Shown one piece after another: positions 1 to 8,087 of a stretch of DNA of 64,000 nt. A model generated the notes under the pieces. The model did no database searches, was not told where the DNA came from, and saw only the letters and a list, made by a program, of their open reading frames with translations. Positions within the stretch are counted from its first letter, which is position 1. Each line of letters begins with the position of its first letter. Position numbers and translations under genes: made by a program. Source of the stretch: Roseospira marina (GTDB lineage Bacteria > Pseudomonadota > Alphaproteobacteria > Rhodospirillales > Rhodospirillaceae); assembly GCF_014197855.1 (NCBI RefSeq), contig NZ_JACIGJ010000005.1, forward strand, positions 124,001 through 188,000. Reading direction: 5' to 3'.

Positions 1-148
1 GGCGTGGCTGGAGCTCAACCGCGAGTTCGCCGAAAAGTGGCCGAATATCACGCGCAAGGGTGATCCCTTGCCGGATTCGGACGAATGGAAGGACAAACCC
101 GACAAGAAAGCTCTGTTGAGCGAAAAGCCGGGTGCCGGCAATACCTGA
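1..148 (+). CDS. fdxA: Ferredoxin FdxA, C-terminal end (partial, 5' cut by window)
   Basis: The first 48 codons read in frame from base 2 to a TGA at 146-148. They give an acidic, Lys-rich tail with WLELNREFAEKWPNIT and ending EKPGAGNT. This matches the C-terminal extension typical of FdxA-type 7Fe ferredoxins (3Fe-4S plus 4Fe-4S), small cytoplasmic electron carriers of about 110 residues. All cluster-binding cysteines lie upstream of the window, so the assignment rests on the tail and on the neighbour: fdxA next to carD is a common alphaproteobacterial arrangement. The family assignment is by memory of the tail motif (WPNIT followed by a DxxxW segment). Confidence 0.75.
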   Translation, partial: AWLELNREFAEKWPNITRKGDPLPDSDEWKDKPDKKALLSEKPGAGNT

Positions 149-1068
149 CACGGGCGTTTCCCGGGCGTGGGTCCATTCGAGGGCTCGCGCACCGGGGGCT
201 TCCGCCGATTCGATGTGCCCGATGGGCGAGATGGAGCGGGCGGATCGGCCGTAGCAGCCGGGGCGGTCTCGTGGGCCTGCCTCCTTATGGTCGAAACAAT
301 AGTGATTTGCTAGCATTTGGACGCGGATAGCCTGCCTGTTTTATGGGCAGATACGTGCGGCTGTCTTTTGTTGAACTTTTGTGGTATCTACGTTTCCACG
401 CAAGACGCGGGAAGGGCGGTGACGCCGCTTGACTGATCATCGGTGGACCGGACGTCGGCCATAGGACACACGGGAGACCGGGTATTCGATGGCCCACGGT
501 GACGTGTTGTTGGTTGACCTCATCTTTCCGGGATGAGGGCGTTCCGGCAACAGGGTGGGCCGGAAATGGCACGCCTTTTCCTATGTCGTGTCTGATTTCG
601 GCATGTCGGCTCCAGGGGATGCGCTCCCGGGAGTATAACGGACTGCGGTGATGCGGCCACGGGAACGAGCACGGGCAGACGCAGATTTTTAGGTCTTGAC
701 GCAGGGCGGGTCTCGTCGCGGTCGCAACGGGAATACGGCGGCTCGGCGGTGATGGCGGGGTTGCGGCGCGTAACGCCTTGAACCGCGGACGTCTTGATCC
801 GGGCGGGCTCCGGGGCGCGGTAGTGGCGCCCGAAGGGGCGCTCGGCCCGGCGAGTGCGGCGTACGCGGCCGGCGGTCGCGTGGCCCGATCCGTTTTGCGC
901 CCGGACGCGGGGGGCGGTGCCGTTGGAGGGACCGTGTGGGTGTCGGGCGTTGGCGGGGAGTCCGCACTCTGCCGTCCCCTCGTGGATAGTGGAGGGGGCC
1001 AACGCGCATGCGCTTTCGACGGGCGGCGGCCCGTCATCCGACCGGATTGTACTTCGAAGAGTGAGACC
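149..1068. other. Gene-free stretch of 920 bases between fdxA and carD
   Basis: No open frame here has a recognisable product. The longer minus-strand frames are Pro/Arg-rich and look like by-products of high G+C. The stretch holds an AT-richer patch around 285-400 and several compact hairpins. The best hairpin is 518-538, a 7-bp perfect stem with a 7-base loop; a CTCCCGGGAG palindrome lies near 625-635. It may carry the carD promoter and a long leader, or an unannotated small RNA. I cannot choose between these from sequence alone. Confidence 0.5.
518..538 (+). other. Hairpin in fdxA-carD intergenic region
   Basis: CCTCATC (518-524) pairs perfectly with GATGAGG (532-538) across a 7-base loop. 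There is no T-run after it, so it is not a classical intrinsic terminator. It lies 530 bases before carD. Confidence 0.35.
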
Positions 1069-1566
1069 ATGACAAAAAAGGCGGCGTTTTCCGTTGGTGA
1101 TCATGTTGTGTACCCGACGCATGGCGTGGGGCTGATCGAAGCGACCGAAACCCAGACCATCGGCGGCATGGACCTGGAGCTGTACGTGATCTCCTTTGAG
1201 CGGGATCGCATGACGTTGCGTGTGCCCGTGGCGAAGGCCAACAAATCCGGCCTGCGCAAGCTGTCCACAAAACAGGAAATGCAGACCGCGCTGACCACCC
1301 TGAAGGGGCGTGCCCGGGTGAAGCGCACGATGTGGAGCCGCCGGGCGCAGGAATACGAGCAGAAAATCAATTCCGGTGACCCGGTCTCGATTGCCGAGGT
1401 GGTCCGCGACCTGTTCCGTGGCGCGACCCAGCCGGAGCAGTCATATTCCGAGCGGCAGATCTATGAGCAGGCGCTGGAGCGTCTGGTCGGGGAACTGGCG
1501 GCGATCGAGTCCATTGATGCCGACGCCGCGACCCTGAAGGTCGAAAAACTCCTGTCCGCGGCCTGA
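1069..1566 (+). CDS. carD: CarD family transcriptional regulator
   Basis: The 165-residue product has the N-terminal RNA-polymerase-interacting (Tudor-like) module: GDHVVYPTHGVGLI at about residues 9-22, followed by ISFERDRMTLRVPV. A helical C-terminal half fits the DNA-contacting part of the CarD/CdnL family. These proteins bind the RNA polymerase beta subunit and stabilise open complexes at sigma-70-type promoters, notably rRNA promoters. The ATG at 1069 was chosen because family homology begins immediately there. The in-frame extension back to 778 is Gly/Arg-rich non-family sequence and was rejected. Length matches the family (about 160-170). Confidence 0.92.
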   Translation: MTKKAAFSVGDHVVYPTHGVGLIEATETQTIGGMDLELYVISFERDRMTLRVPVAKANKSGLRKLSTKQEMQTALTTLKGRARVKRTMWSRRAQEYEQKINSGDPVSIAEVVRDLFRGATQPEQSYSERQIYEQALERLVGELAAIESIDADAATLKVEKLLSAA

Positions 1567-1608
1567 TCCGGGCCCTCGCGCCCCGGACCACGTCGCCGTA
1601 CCCGTGCC

Positions 1609-1634
1609 GCCGCGCCGTTCCCCAACGGCGCGGC
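1609..1634 (+). terminator. Hairpin after carD, possible terminator
   Basis: There is a perfect 11-bp stem, GCCGCGCCGTT (1609-1619) with AACGGCGCGGC (1624-1634), and a CCCC loop. It starts 43 bases after the carD stop codon. A U-tract is missing, so it is a strong structure whose terminator role is inferred from position. Confidence 0.55.
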
Positions 1635-1737
1635 GCGCGTGTCTGTGGTAGAGTGCGTCGCGTTCCGCGTCTTGCGTCGGCGCGGGGCGGTCTCCACCGT
1701 GTTCTGATCCTCCCGGTTCCACCCGAAAGAGTGCGCC

Positions 1738-3384
1738 ATGTCCGCATCGTCCGTTACCGCCTCGCCCTCCGTGTCTGACCCCGCGTCCGTCGACGACCTT
1801 CGGGCCGCCGCGCGCGAGAGCAACGCCTGGCCGTTCCAGGAAGCCCGCACGCTCCTGAACGAACGGCTGAAAGGGCAGGTTCCGGATAAAGGCTATGTGC
1901 TGTTCGAAACCGGGTACGGACCCTCTGGCCTGCCGCACATCGGCACATTCGGTGAGGTGGTGCGTACCACCATGGTGCGGCGCGCCTTCCAACTGCTGGC
2001 GCCGCACATTCCGACCCGCCTGTTCGCCTTCTCGGACGATATGGACGGGCTGCGCAAGGTGCCCGACAACATCCCCAACAAGGCGATGGTGGCGGAGCAT
2101 CTGGGAAAGCCGCTGACTCGCATTCCCGATCCCTTCGGCACCCACGAAAGCTTCGGCCACCACAACAACGCGCGCCTGCGGGCGTTCCTCGACTCCTTCG
2201 GCTTCGAGTACGAGTTCCAGTCGGCGACGGAATGCTACACGTCGGGCCGGCTGGACGCGGCGCTTCTGACCGTCCTGCGCCACTACGACGCGGTACGGGA
2301 TGTTGTCCTGCCGACCCTGGGCGATGAGCGGCGGGCGACCTATTCGCCCTTCCTGCCGGTCTGCCCGAAGACCGGTCAGGTGTTGCAGGTGCCGGTTCTG
2401 GAGACCAACCCCGACGCCGGCACGATCGTCTATGAGGACGTCGACGGCCGCCGGGTGGAAACGCCGGTCACCGGCGGCCGGTGCAAGCTGCAATGGAAGG
2501 CCGACTGGGGCACGCGCTGGTATGCCCTGGGGGTCGATTACGAGATGTCGGGCAAGGACCTGATCGACAGCGTCCGCCTGTCCAGCCGCATCTGCCGGAT
2601 CCTGGGGGGGGAGCCGCCGGTCACCCTGACCTACGAGCTGTTTCTGGACGACAAGGGGCAGAAGATCTCCAAGTCGAAGGGCAACGGCCTCGCCGTGGAG
2701 GATTGGCTGAAGTACGCCAACGCGGAAAGCCTCGCGCTGTTCATGTACCAGAAGCCGCGCGCGGCCAAGAAGCTGTACTTCGATGTCATCCCGCGCAACG
2801 TGGACGACTATCTGACGTACCTGGAGAAGTTCCCGGCGCAGGCACCCAAGGACCGCCTCAACAACCCGGTCTGGCACATTCACGACGGCGCCCCGCCGCG
2901 CGAGGTTGCCCACCTGTCGTTCGGGATCCTGCTGAATTTGGCCAGCGTCTGCCACTCCGAGGATCCGGCCGTGCTGTGGCACTACATCGGCCGGTATGCG
3001 CCGGGCGCATCGCCGGAGACGGCGCCGATCCTGAACGGCCTAGTGCATCACGCCATCGCGTATTATCGGGACTTCGTGCTGCCGAACAGGCAGTATCGGT
3101 CGGCCGAAGCCGCCGAGGCGAAGGCGCTGGAGGAGCTGCGGGCGTCTCTCGCCGAGGTGCCGGCGGACGCGGACGCCGAAGCCCTGCAGACCGTGGTCTA
3201 TGAGGTCGGCAAGGCCCACACGGAGACGTTCGGCGACCTCAAGGGCTGGTTCAAGGCGCTGTACCAGATCCTTCTGGGCCAGGACCAGGGGCCGCGCATG
3301 GGATCGTTCATCGCGCTGTTCGGGCGCGCGGAGACCCTGGCGTTGCTCGACCGCGCCATCGCGGGCGAGGATCTGGCGCCCTGA
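1738..3384 (+). CDS. lysS: Lysyl-tRNA synthetase, class I
   Basis: The 548-residue protein charges tRNA-Lys with lysine in the cytoplasm. It is the class I (LysK) form rather than the more widespread class II enzyme. The HIGH-type signature is PHIGT with His at residue 67. The KMSKS-type loop is KISKSKG beginning at about residue 309. The C-terminal half is the anticodon-binding helical cage. Class I LysRS is usual in Alphaproteobacteria, archaea and spirochaetes. The ATG at 1738 follows GAAAGAG with suitable spacing. The next gene begins at or just after its stop, which suggests co-transcription. Confidence 0.95.
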   Translation: MSASSVTASPSVSDPASVDDLRAAARESNAWPFQEARTLLNERLKGQVPDKGYVLFETGYGPSGLPHIGTFGEVVRTTMVRRAFQLLAPHIPTRLFAFSDDMDGLRKVPDNIPNKAMVAEHLGKPLTRIPDPFGTHESFGHHNNARLRAFLDSFGFEYEFQSATECYTSGRLDAALLTVLRHYDAVRDVVLPTLGDERRATYSPFLPVCPKTGQVLQVPVLETNPDAGTIVYEDVDGRRVETPVTGGRCKLQWKADWGTRWYALGVDYEMSGKDLIDSVRLSSRICRILGGEPPVTLTYELFLDDKGQKISKSKGNGLAVEDWLKYANAESLALFMYQKPRAAKKLYFDVIPRNVDDYLTYLEKFPAQAPKDRLNNPVWHIHDGAPPREVAHLSFGILLNLASVCHSEDPAVLWHYIGRYAPGASPETAPILNGLVHHAIAYYRDFVLPNRQYRSAEAAEAKALEELRASLAEVPADADAEALQTVVYEVGKAHTETFGDLKGWFKALYQILLGQDQGPRMGSFIALFGRAETLALLDRAIAGEDLAP

Positions 3385-3437
3385 CGCGAGACCTAACGGC
3401 GGAGGCCGGGCGGCGGGCCTTCATTGCAGACCATACG

Positions 3438-4055
3438 GTGGTCGAGGCCCCGCCGCTGGTGCCGGAGCTACGGTTGCATTTGGCGACCGAGGTGACGGCC
3501 CTGTGGCAGGCGACCGAGACCTGTATGAACGCAACCGGGCTGGCGCCGCCGTTCTGGGCTTTTGCCTGGGCCGGCGGGCAGGCCCTGGCGCGCCATATCC
3601 TAGACACGCCGGCCCTCGTGCGGGACCGCGACGTTCTGGATTTTGCGGCCGGCGGCGGTCTCGTCGGCTTGGCGGCGGCGCGGGCGGGGGCACGCCATGT
3701 GACCTGCGTGGAGGTCGACCCCCTGGCCGTCTCCGCCATCGCGGCCAATGCGGCGCTGAACGGTCTTGCGGATCGGATCGAGGCCCGTTGCGACGACCTG
3801 ACGACGGACCTGTCCCGTCCCGCCCCTTGGTCGGTCGTCCTGGCCGGCGACGTCTGCTACGAACAGCCGATGGCCGATCGTGTCTTGGCCTTTCTGCGCG
3901 CGCGGGCGGCGGCCGGCGCGACGGTTCTGATGGCGGATCCGGGCCGGTCGTTCCTGCCGCGCCAGGGCATGCGGGTGGCGGCCCACCTGAGCGTCCCGAC
4001 CTCCCTGGCGTTGGAGGACCGGACCCGTATGGACACCGTGGTGTATCACCTCTGA
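3438..4055 (+). CDS. Class I SAM-dependent methyltransferase (COG3897-like)
   Basis: The protein is about 205 residues from the GTG at 3438. It carries the Rossmann SAM-binding loop VLDFAAGGGLVGLA, an acidic ribose ligand (CVEVDP) and LAGDVCYEQ at the post-I motif position. It resembles bacterial nicotinamide-N-methyltransferase/ETFB-lysine-methyltransferase-like proteins, so the substrate may be a protein lysine or a small molecule; I cannot tell. The reading frame stays open upstream of 3438 and translates to family-like sequence (RRAFIADHTVVEAPP). The true start may therefore be a CTG at 3381 overlapping the lysK stop codon as CTGA; no ATG/GTG/TTG exists in between. It probably sits in one transcript with lysK. 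Confidence 0.82.
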   Translation: MVEAPPLVPELRLHLATEVTALWQATETCMNATGLAPPFWAFAWAGGQALARHILDTPALVRDRDVLDFAAGGGLVGLAAARAGARHVTCVEVDPLAVSAIAANAALNGLADRIEARCDDLTTDLSRPAPWSVVLAGDVCYEQPMADRVLAFLRARAAAGATVLMADPGRSFLPRQGMRVAAHLSVPTSLALEDRTRMDTVVYHL

Positions 4056-4099
4056 CGCACGAACGGCGCGTGAGCGTCGGGCGTTCTCGGGGCTTATTG

Positions 4100-4132
4100 T
4101 TGAGATCGGTTTTCATTTGCATTCTTAAAATC
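4100..4132 (+). promoter_or_regulatory. Candidate promoter and iron-responsive operator upstream of bfd
   Basis: This is an AT-rich island in otherwise GC-rich DNA. TTGAGA at 4100-4105 is a plausible -35, with TCTTAA at 4123-4128 after 17 bases. TTTTCATTTGCATTCTT (4110-4126) resembles the ATGCAAATGA-type core of Fur operators and overlaps the promoter. GAGAT (4102-4106) and ATCTC (4133-4137) form a loose outer dyad. The link to iron comes from the downstream bfd and bfr genes. The match is by eye and moderate. Confidence 0.4.
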
Positions 4133-4180
4133 ATCTCGGTAGCATCACGACATGCGGAACTGGCGGAACGAGGAAAGCCG

Positions 4181-4378
4181 ATGTACGTGTGCAATTGCAA
4201 AGGTCTGCGGGAGTCGCAGGTGCGGGATGCGGTCCAATTGGGCGCGCGGCGCGTGTCGCATGTGTTCCATGCCTGCGGCGAAAAACCGCAATGCGCACGC
4301 TGTGTCCGCCGGATGGCGGCCCTGATCCGGGCCGAGCAGCCGCAGGAGCGTCGTGATCGGACCGAGTTGAGCGCGTAG
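4181..4378 (+). CDS. bfd: Bacterioferritin-associated ferredoxin Bfd-like [2Fe-2S] protein
   Basis: The 65-residue protein has the four cysteine ligands of the Bfd [2Fe-2S] fold: CxC at residues 4 and 6, and CxxC at 38 and 41, in the frame MYVCNC...CARC. A fifth cysteine is at 32. Bfd docks on bacterioferritin and supplies electrons to release stored iron as Fe(II). The ATG at 4181 follows AGGAAAG with normal spacing. Bacterioferritin lies 289 bases downstream on the same strand, and an AT-rich iron-operator-like patch lies upstream. Both fit an iron-homeostasis role. Confidence 0.9.
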   Translation: MYVCNCKGLRESQVRDAVQLGARRVSHVFHACGEKPQCARCVRRMAALIRAEQPQERRDRTELSA

Positions 4379-4414
4379 AGCCGATTCAAAGCGATCTGGA
4401 GGGGATCGCGGCTC
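4378..4414 (+). terminator. Hairpin after bfd (REP-like copy 1)
   Basis: An outer stem GAGCCG/CGGCTC encloses an inner GCGATC/GATCGC stem. The inner core AGCGATCTGGA...GATCGCG recurs after bfr at 5168-5188, so this may be a dispersed REP-type element doubling as a transcript end. There is no T-run. Confidence 0.4.
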
Positions 4415-4667
4415 GCCGGTCTCGTTGACGGATATCGCGTCGTCTGGCGGGAACCGGCTAAAACCCGGGGTCACACGCCCCGGTCTTGGCAGCCTTGAGA
4501 GCGCGCGGACGGTGAGGGCCGTCCGCCGCAACGAGTGCTTTTTGCCTTCCGCCCATGGCAATCCCAGTCGGGGTGCCCATTGTCTTAGGTGGCGTCACGG
4601 TCATGACCCGTGCGGCGGGACCCGCCGTGTCGCCTGCCAGGACAACAGCGCCTCGGGGAGACAGGGC

Positions 4668-5156
4668 ATGAAGGGTGACAAAACTGTACTCGAAACGCTC
4701 AACGCCGTGCTAACCAATGAGTTGACGGCCGTTAATCAGTATTTTCTGCACGCGCGTATGCTGAAGAACTGGGGGTTCCTCCGGCTCGCCGACACAGTTT
4801 ATCACGAATCCATTGAGGAAATGCAGCACGCCGACAAGGTGATCGAGCGTATTCTGTTGCTGGACGGTCTTCCCAATCTTCAGGACCTGCACACACTGAG
4901 CATTGGGGAAACCGTGCCCGAGTGCATGAAGGGCGACCTGGCCCTGGAATACGGAGCGCGCGACACCCTCGTGAAGGCTGTAACTCTGTGTGAGGAAAAG
5001 CAGGATTACGTCAGCCGTGCCCTGCTGCGCGAGATTCTCGATGACACCGAGGAGCATATCGACTGGCTGGAAACTCAGCACCATCTCATGGATCAGGTCG
5101 GCGTTGCCGGGTATCTGCAGGAGCAGATGTATGGGGATGGTGACGGCGGCGACTAG
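4668..5156 (+). CDS. bfr: Bacterioferritin
   Basis: The 162-residue subunit belongs to the 24-mer haem-containing iron-storage cage. Ferroxidase ligands E18, E51, H54, E94 and H130 are present, as are Y25 and the haem-axial M52, all at the positions of E. coli Bfr with no gaps. Position 127, normally the sixth ligand Glu, reads Thr here (LDDTEEH), with Glu at 128 and 129. The ATG at 4668 gives the family's usual MKGDxxV N-terminus. It follows bfd by 289 bases and is followed by a perfect hairpin at 5169-5187. The changed ligand may alter ferroxidase kinetics; this is inference. Confidence 0.95.
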   Translation: MKGDKTVLETLNAVLTNELTAVNQYFLHARMLKNWGFLRLADTVYHESIEEMQHADKVIERILLLDGLPNLQDLHTLSIGETVPECMKGDLALEYGARDTLVKAVTLCEEKQDYVSRALLREILDDTEEHIDWLETQHHLMDQVGVAGYLQEQMYGDGDGGD

Positions 5157-5168
5157 AGCAAAACCCGA

Positions 5169-5187
5169 GCGATCTGGAACAGATCGC
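5169..5187 (+). terminator. Hairpin after bfr (REP-like copy 2)
   Basis: GCGATCT (5169-5175) pairs perfectly with AGATCGC (5181-5187) around GGAAC, 13 bases after the bfr stop. It shares the GCGATCTGGA core with the hairpin after bfd. An AT-rich patch without a T-run follows. Confidence 0.45.
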
Positions 5188-5258
5188 GACGACGAATTGC
5201 ATGAATATCAATATAATAGAGCCATTCGTGTGAGTCCGATGTCACGCACCATGCTCGA

Positions 5259-5289
5259 GGCCCGATCGTGTCAAAACGGGCCCTTTCTG
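5259..5289 (+). terminator. Possible terminator hairpin downstream of bfr
   Basis: GGCCCG (5259-5264) and CGGGCC (5277-5282) pair over a 12-base loop, followed by CTTTCTG. It has the stem-plus-pyrimidine arrangement of an intrinsic terminator, but the loop is long and the T-run short. Confidence 0.3.
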
Positions 5290-5474
5290 TGGATCCGGTT
5301 TTGACCGACTGGGGTTAAGCTGCGGCGCCATGATCCGCGGATTGGTGGCCCGTCTCGGCATGACCGGGGCGGGCTGCGGCGTTTTAAGCGCGGCTGACAG
5401 CGTGCGGCTGTTCCAAAGTGCGGCTGTTTGGCCCCGACGCCGCTGATCCCAGACCCGGAGGGCGCCCCCACCGC

Positions 5475-5494
5475 AACCAACCGACCAACCAACC
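5475..5494 (+). repeat. Short AACC/ACCA simple repeat in 5' leader
   Basis: AACCAACCGACCAACCAACC lies 18 bases before the start codon of the O-methyltransferase. It is a tetranucleotide-like tract in the untranslated leader. Length variation here could affect translation, but nothing else supports a role. Confidence 0.4.
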
Positions 5495-5512
5495 GTCACG
5501 GGAGATTGATGC

Positions 5513-6166
5513 ATGCTGGAACTCTCCGACGCCCTGGCCGCGTATGTGCGCGAGGTCGGCATCGTGGAGCCCCGGCCTCTGGCCGCGCTGCGCGAGGAAA
5601 CCGAAAGGATGGAGAACGCGCATTGGGCCAGCAGTGCGGAGCAGGCGGCCTTGCTCGGCTTTCTCGCGCGGCTGATCGGCGCCCGGCGGACTCTGGATAT
5701 CGGGACCTTCACGGGCTACAGCGCGCTGGCCGTGGCCTACGCGCTGCCGCCGGAGGACGGCGAGGTCCGAGCTTTCGACGACTCGCCGGCGTTCGCCGAG
5801 ATCGCCCGCCGTCACTGGAACGCGGCCGGCATGAGCGAGCGCATCCACCTGCACGTCGGGCCGGCGTCGGACGGGGTCGACGTGCTGATCGCCGAGGGGC
5901 GGGCCGGCGATTTCGACATGGCCTTCATCGACGCGGACAAGCCGGCATACGATGGGTACTACGAGCAGACCCTCCAGCTTGTGCGGCCCGGGGGGCTGAT
6001 CGCGCTCGACAATGTCCTGTGGCGCGGCACCGTGGCCGATCCGGCCAGCACCGGCGAAAACACCGTCGCCCTTCGCGCGCTGACCCGCAAAATCCAGGAC
6101 GACGCGCGGGTGGATGCCTGTCTGCTGCCCATCCGGGATGGGTTGCTGCTCGTGCGGCGCCGTTGA
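5513..6166 (+). CDS. SAM- and metal-dependent O-methyltransferase (COMT-like family 3)
   Basis: The 217-residue cytoplasmic enzyme belongs to the caffeoyl-CoA O-methyltransferase-like family (COG4122). The SAM loop is TLDIGTFTGYSALAVA at about residues 60-75. The metal/substrate region is AFIDADKPAYDGYYE, and the post-strand motif IALDNVLWRG is intact. The ATG at 5513 is preceded by GGAG at 8 bases. Members methylate catechol-type hydroxyls with a divalent cation; the natural substrate in bacteria is usually unknown and cannot be set here. It appears to be a single-gene unit. Confidence 0.88.
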   Translation: MLELSDALAAYVREVGIVEPRPLAALREETERMENAHWASSAEQAALLGFLARLIGARRTLDIGTFTGYSALAVAYALPPEDGEVRAFDDSPAFAEIARRHWNAAGMSERIHLHVGPASDGVDVLIAEGRAGDFDMAFIDADKPAYDGYYEQTLQLVRPGGLIALDNVLWRGTVADPASTGENTVALRALTRKIQDDARVDACLLPIRDGLLLVRRR

Positions 6167-6332
6167 GTCCGTGCGGGGCGCAGGGCGCGGCGCCCGAACC
6201 TGCCCCGGTGTTGCCGCTTTCCCGGCGTCGACTTGGAATTGTGAGCCCCAGCCCCACGTCTGACCATGGGGCGTGACGGCATGAGTCGTGCCGACACGCC
6301 CGGCGGACCGAGATGATCAGGAGAGCCTTCGT

Positions 6333-7304
6333 ATGACGCGCGCCGTTTTCCCGTCCCGAACCGCCCCGTCCCCTATCGGTCCGTCCCGTGTCGCGGAGGC
6401 CTGCGCGGTGCCGCGGGAGTCCGAGGCGCGCTGGTGGGGACGGGGGGCCACGCTGCTGCTGCTGCTGTCCGCCCTGATGGTTGGGCTGTCGGGGGTCGCC
6501 CGCGCGCAGACCGTGGCGACGGGCGATGGCGGGTCGACGGGCACGGACGCGGCCGCCGGGTCCGCGCTTGTCTCGCATGAGGCGGTATACGACCTGCGGC
6601 TCATCAGTCGGGCGCCGGGCAGCCCCATCGCCACGGCCAACGGCACCATGACCTATCGGATCGAGGACACCTGCGACGGCTGGGCCATGGAGACCCGCAC
6701 CAAGCTGGATCTCTATTACAATCGGGGCGAGCCGATTCGCACCGACTGGTCGTTCATTTCCTGGGAAAGCAAGGATTCGACCCGCTATCGCTTCCGCATT
6801 CGCTCGGAGCGCAACGGCACCGTTGATCAACTCATCGACGGTCGCGCGCGTATGGCACCGGATGGCGGTGACGACGCGGGCGGCGTGGCGGACTTCGACA
6901 AGCCGGAGCAGACCCAGATGGAACTCAGTCCGGCGGTTCTGCTGCCGGCGGAGCACACCCGGCGTGTTCTTGAGGCCGCCAGTGAAGGCGAGCGCATGTT
7001 CACGGCGCCGCTGTTCGATGGATCGGAAACGACCGGTCCGATGCAGGCCACGGCCGTCATCGCCGAGGCGGTGCCGGCGGGCGAGCTGTCCGAATTGCCG
7101 GACAACGCGCTCCTGAACGGGCCGTCCTGGCGCATGGTTCTCAGCTTCTTCGCGGCCGATAGCCAGAGCAGCCTGCCGGATTACGAGGTGCGTCTGCGCT
7201 ACCATGACAACGGTGTCGCGGAAGAGGTGATCCAGGATTTCGGGTCGATGGCCTTGCGCGGCACCCTGCGGGAGCTGACCGCCCTGAAGGACGGCGGGTG
7301 CTAA
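6333..7304 (+). CDS. EipB/DUF1849 family envelope integrity protein
   Basis: The 323-residue protein has an N-terminal hydrophobic segment (GATLLLLLSALMVGL, about residues 36-50) ending in an ARA-Q type signal-peptidase site, so it is probably periplasmic. The mature part opens with SHEAVYDLRLISR and continues with TCDGWAMETR, the family's characteristic start. Cys114 and the extreme C-terminal Cys323 match the conserved disulfide of Brucella EipB, a spiral beta-sheet periplasmic protein needed for envelope integrity. The ATG at 6333 follows AGGAGAG. The N-terminus is longer than usual. The next small gene overlaps its stop codon. Confidence 0.85.
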   Translation: MTRAVFPSRTAPSPIGPSRVAEACAVPRESEARWWGRGATLLLLLSALMVGLSGVARAQTVATGDGGSTGTDAAAGSALVSHEAVYDLRLISRAPGSPIATANGTMTYRIEDTCDGWAMETRTKLDLYYNRGEPIRTDWSFISWESKDSTRYRFRIRSERNGTVDQLIDGRARMAPDGGDDAGGVADFDKPEQTQMELSPAVLLPAEHTRRVLEAASEGERMFTAPLFDGSETTGPMQATAVIAEAVPAGELSELPDNALLNGPSWRMVLSFFAADSQSSLPDYEVRLRYHDNGVAEEVIQDFGSMALRGTLRELTALKDGGC

Positions 7305-7531
7305 GCCGGATGGCGGGATCGCGCGCCCCACGCCGGATCGACCCGGCCGATGCGCTGTCGGCGGATTGGGAGAGCGTGCCGTCGCCTTGTGTGTCCGTCT
7401 GTCGGCTTGATGCCGACACACGGCTGTGCACGGGCTGCGGTCGGCATATCGATGAAATCCGGGACTGGTCACGCATGACGGACGATGCCAAGCGTGCGGT
7501 CTGGCGGCGCCTTCAGGCCGCCGGCTGGTAG
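7298..7531 (+). CDS. DUF1289 family small cysteine-rich protein
   Basis: The 77-residue protein has the DUF1289 pattern SPCVSVC...CTGCGRH...EI..W. Four cysteines are arranged CxxxC...CxxC, suggesting a bound metal or Fe-S cluster. GTG at 7298 overlaps the TAA of the EipB-like gene by 7 bases, and an in-frame ATG at 7310 is the alternative. Family members are small cytoplasmic proteins of unknown function, common in Proteobacteria; the C-terminal W..L segment is typical. Translational coupling with the upstream gene is likely. Confidence 0.85.
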   Translation: MLSRMAGSRAPRRIDPADALSADWESVPSPCVSVCRLDADTRLCTGCGRHIDEIRDWSRMTDDAKRAVWRRLQAAGW

Positions 7532-8087
7532 TCTTTGGGCCGCCAACCGGCGCGGTCTGGTTTCCGCCGGGTGACACGCCCGCGGGGCTTCCTCTGCTTG
7601 GTCCCGCCAATGACCCGCACGCCCGCGGCGCGGTACGGAACCCGTGGCAGGCGTGTGTTAAGGACGCGCGACTCGTCGTTGGAGCCGAGTCACCCGCCCG
7701 AACGGGATCCGACGGTAACGCCGTTCTGGTGCGGTCTGCGCTAAGGCTGCGGACATAGGCGTATGGGCCGGCCGTCCGGGCGGGGGTATTGGGGACGGGC
7801 GCGGCGAGACGGGACCTCCTACAGACTCGACAACCAGATCCCGGTGCCGGATACCAGGATCGTCCACTATCGACCCGTGTACTCGATCCATGAAACCGGG
7901 TGGTGGCGCCATCGTCTGTCCCGGCAGGGCCGGCCGGCTGAACCGGGGTGGCGCGCGCGGCGATCCGCCAAGACTGCGCCAACCGACCGCAATGGATGTA
8001 AGATGGCGGTGTGATCCATCTCAGGCTTGCGTCCGTCCCCGCCCCATCGCACCATCGGATCCGGGTCGTTGTGTTGGGGAGGCGGTC
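7532..8087. other. Gene-free stretch before the PAS/HD-GYP gene
   Basis: The 556 bases have no recognisable gene. Short frames at 7763-8014 (+) and 7658-7912 (-) have no family features, no good ribosome-binding site and composition like the background. No terminator with a T-run and no clear sigma-70 promoter were seen. Confidence 0.45.

Larger units (their letters stand above)
5157..5512. other. Intergenic region bfr to O-methyltransferase
   Basis: The 356 bases without a gene hold the two hairpins listed separately, an AT-rich patch at 5195-5222 and an ACCA-type simple repeat at 5475-5494. I find no convincing sigma-70 promoter pair. Confidence 0.4.

Noticed and set aside
778-1068. Upstream extension of the CarD frame
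   Set aside because: Gly/Arg-rich background sequence with no CarD family similarity; the family begins at the ATG at 1069.
285-1070. 261-codon minus-strand frame upstream of carD
   Set aside because: Pro/Arg/Ser-rich, no domain, no ribosome site; typical high-G+C open frame.
5925-7982. 685-codon minus-strand frame
   Set aside because: Lies opposite the O-methyltransferase, EipB-like and DUF1289 genes, which have clear family motifs; its product is Arg/Pro-rich.
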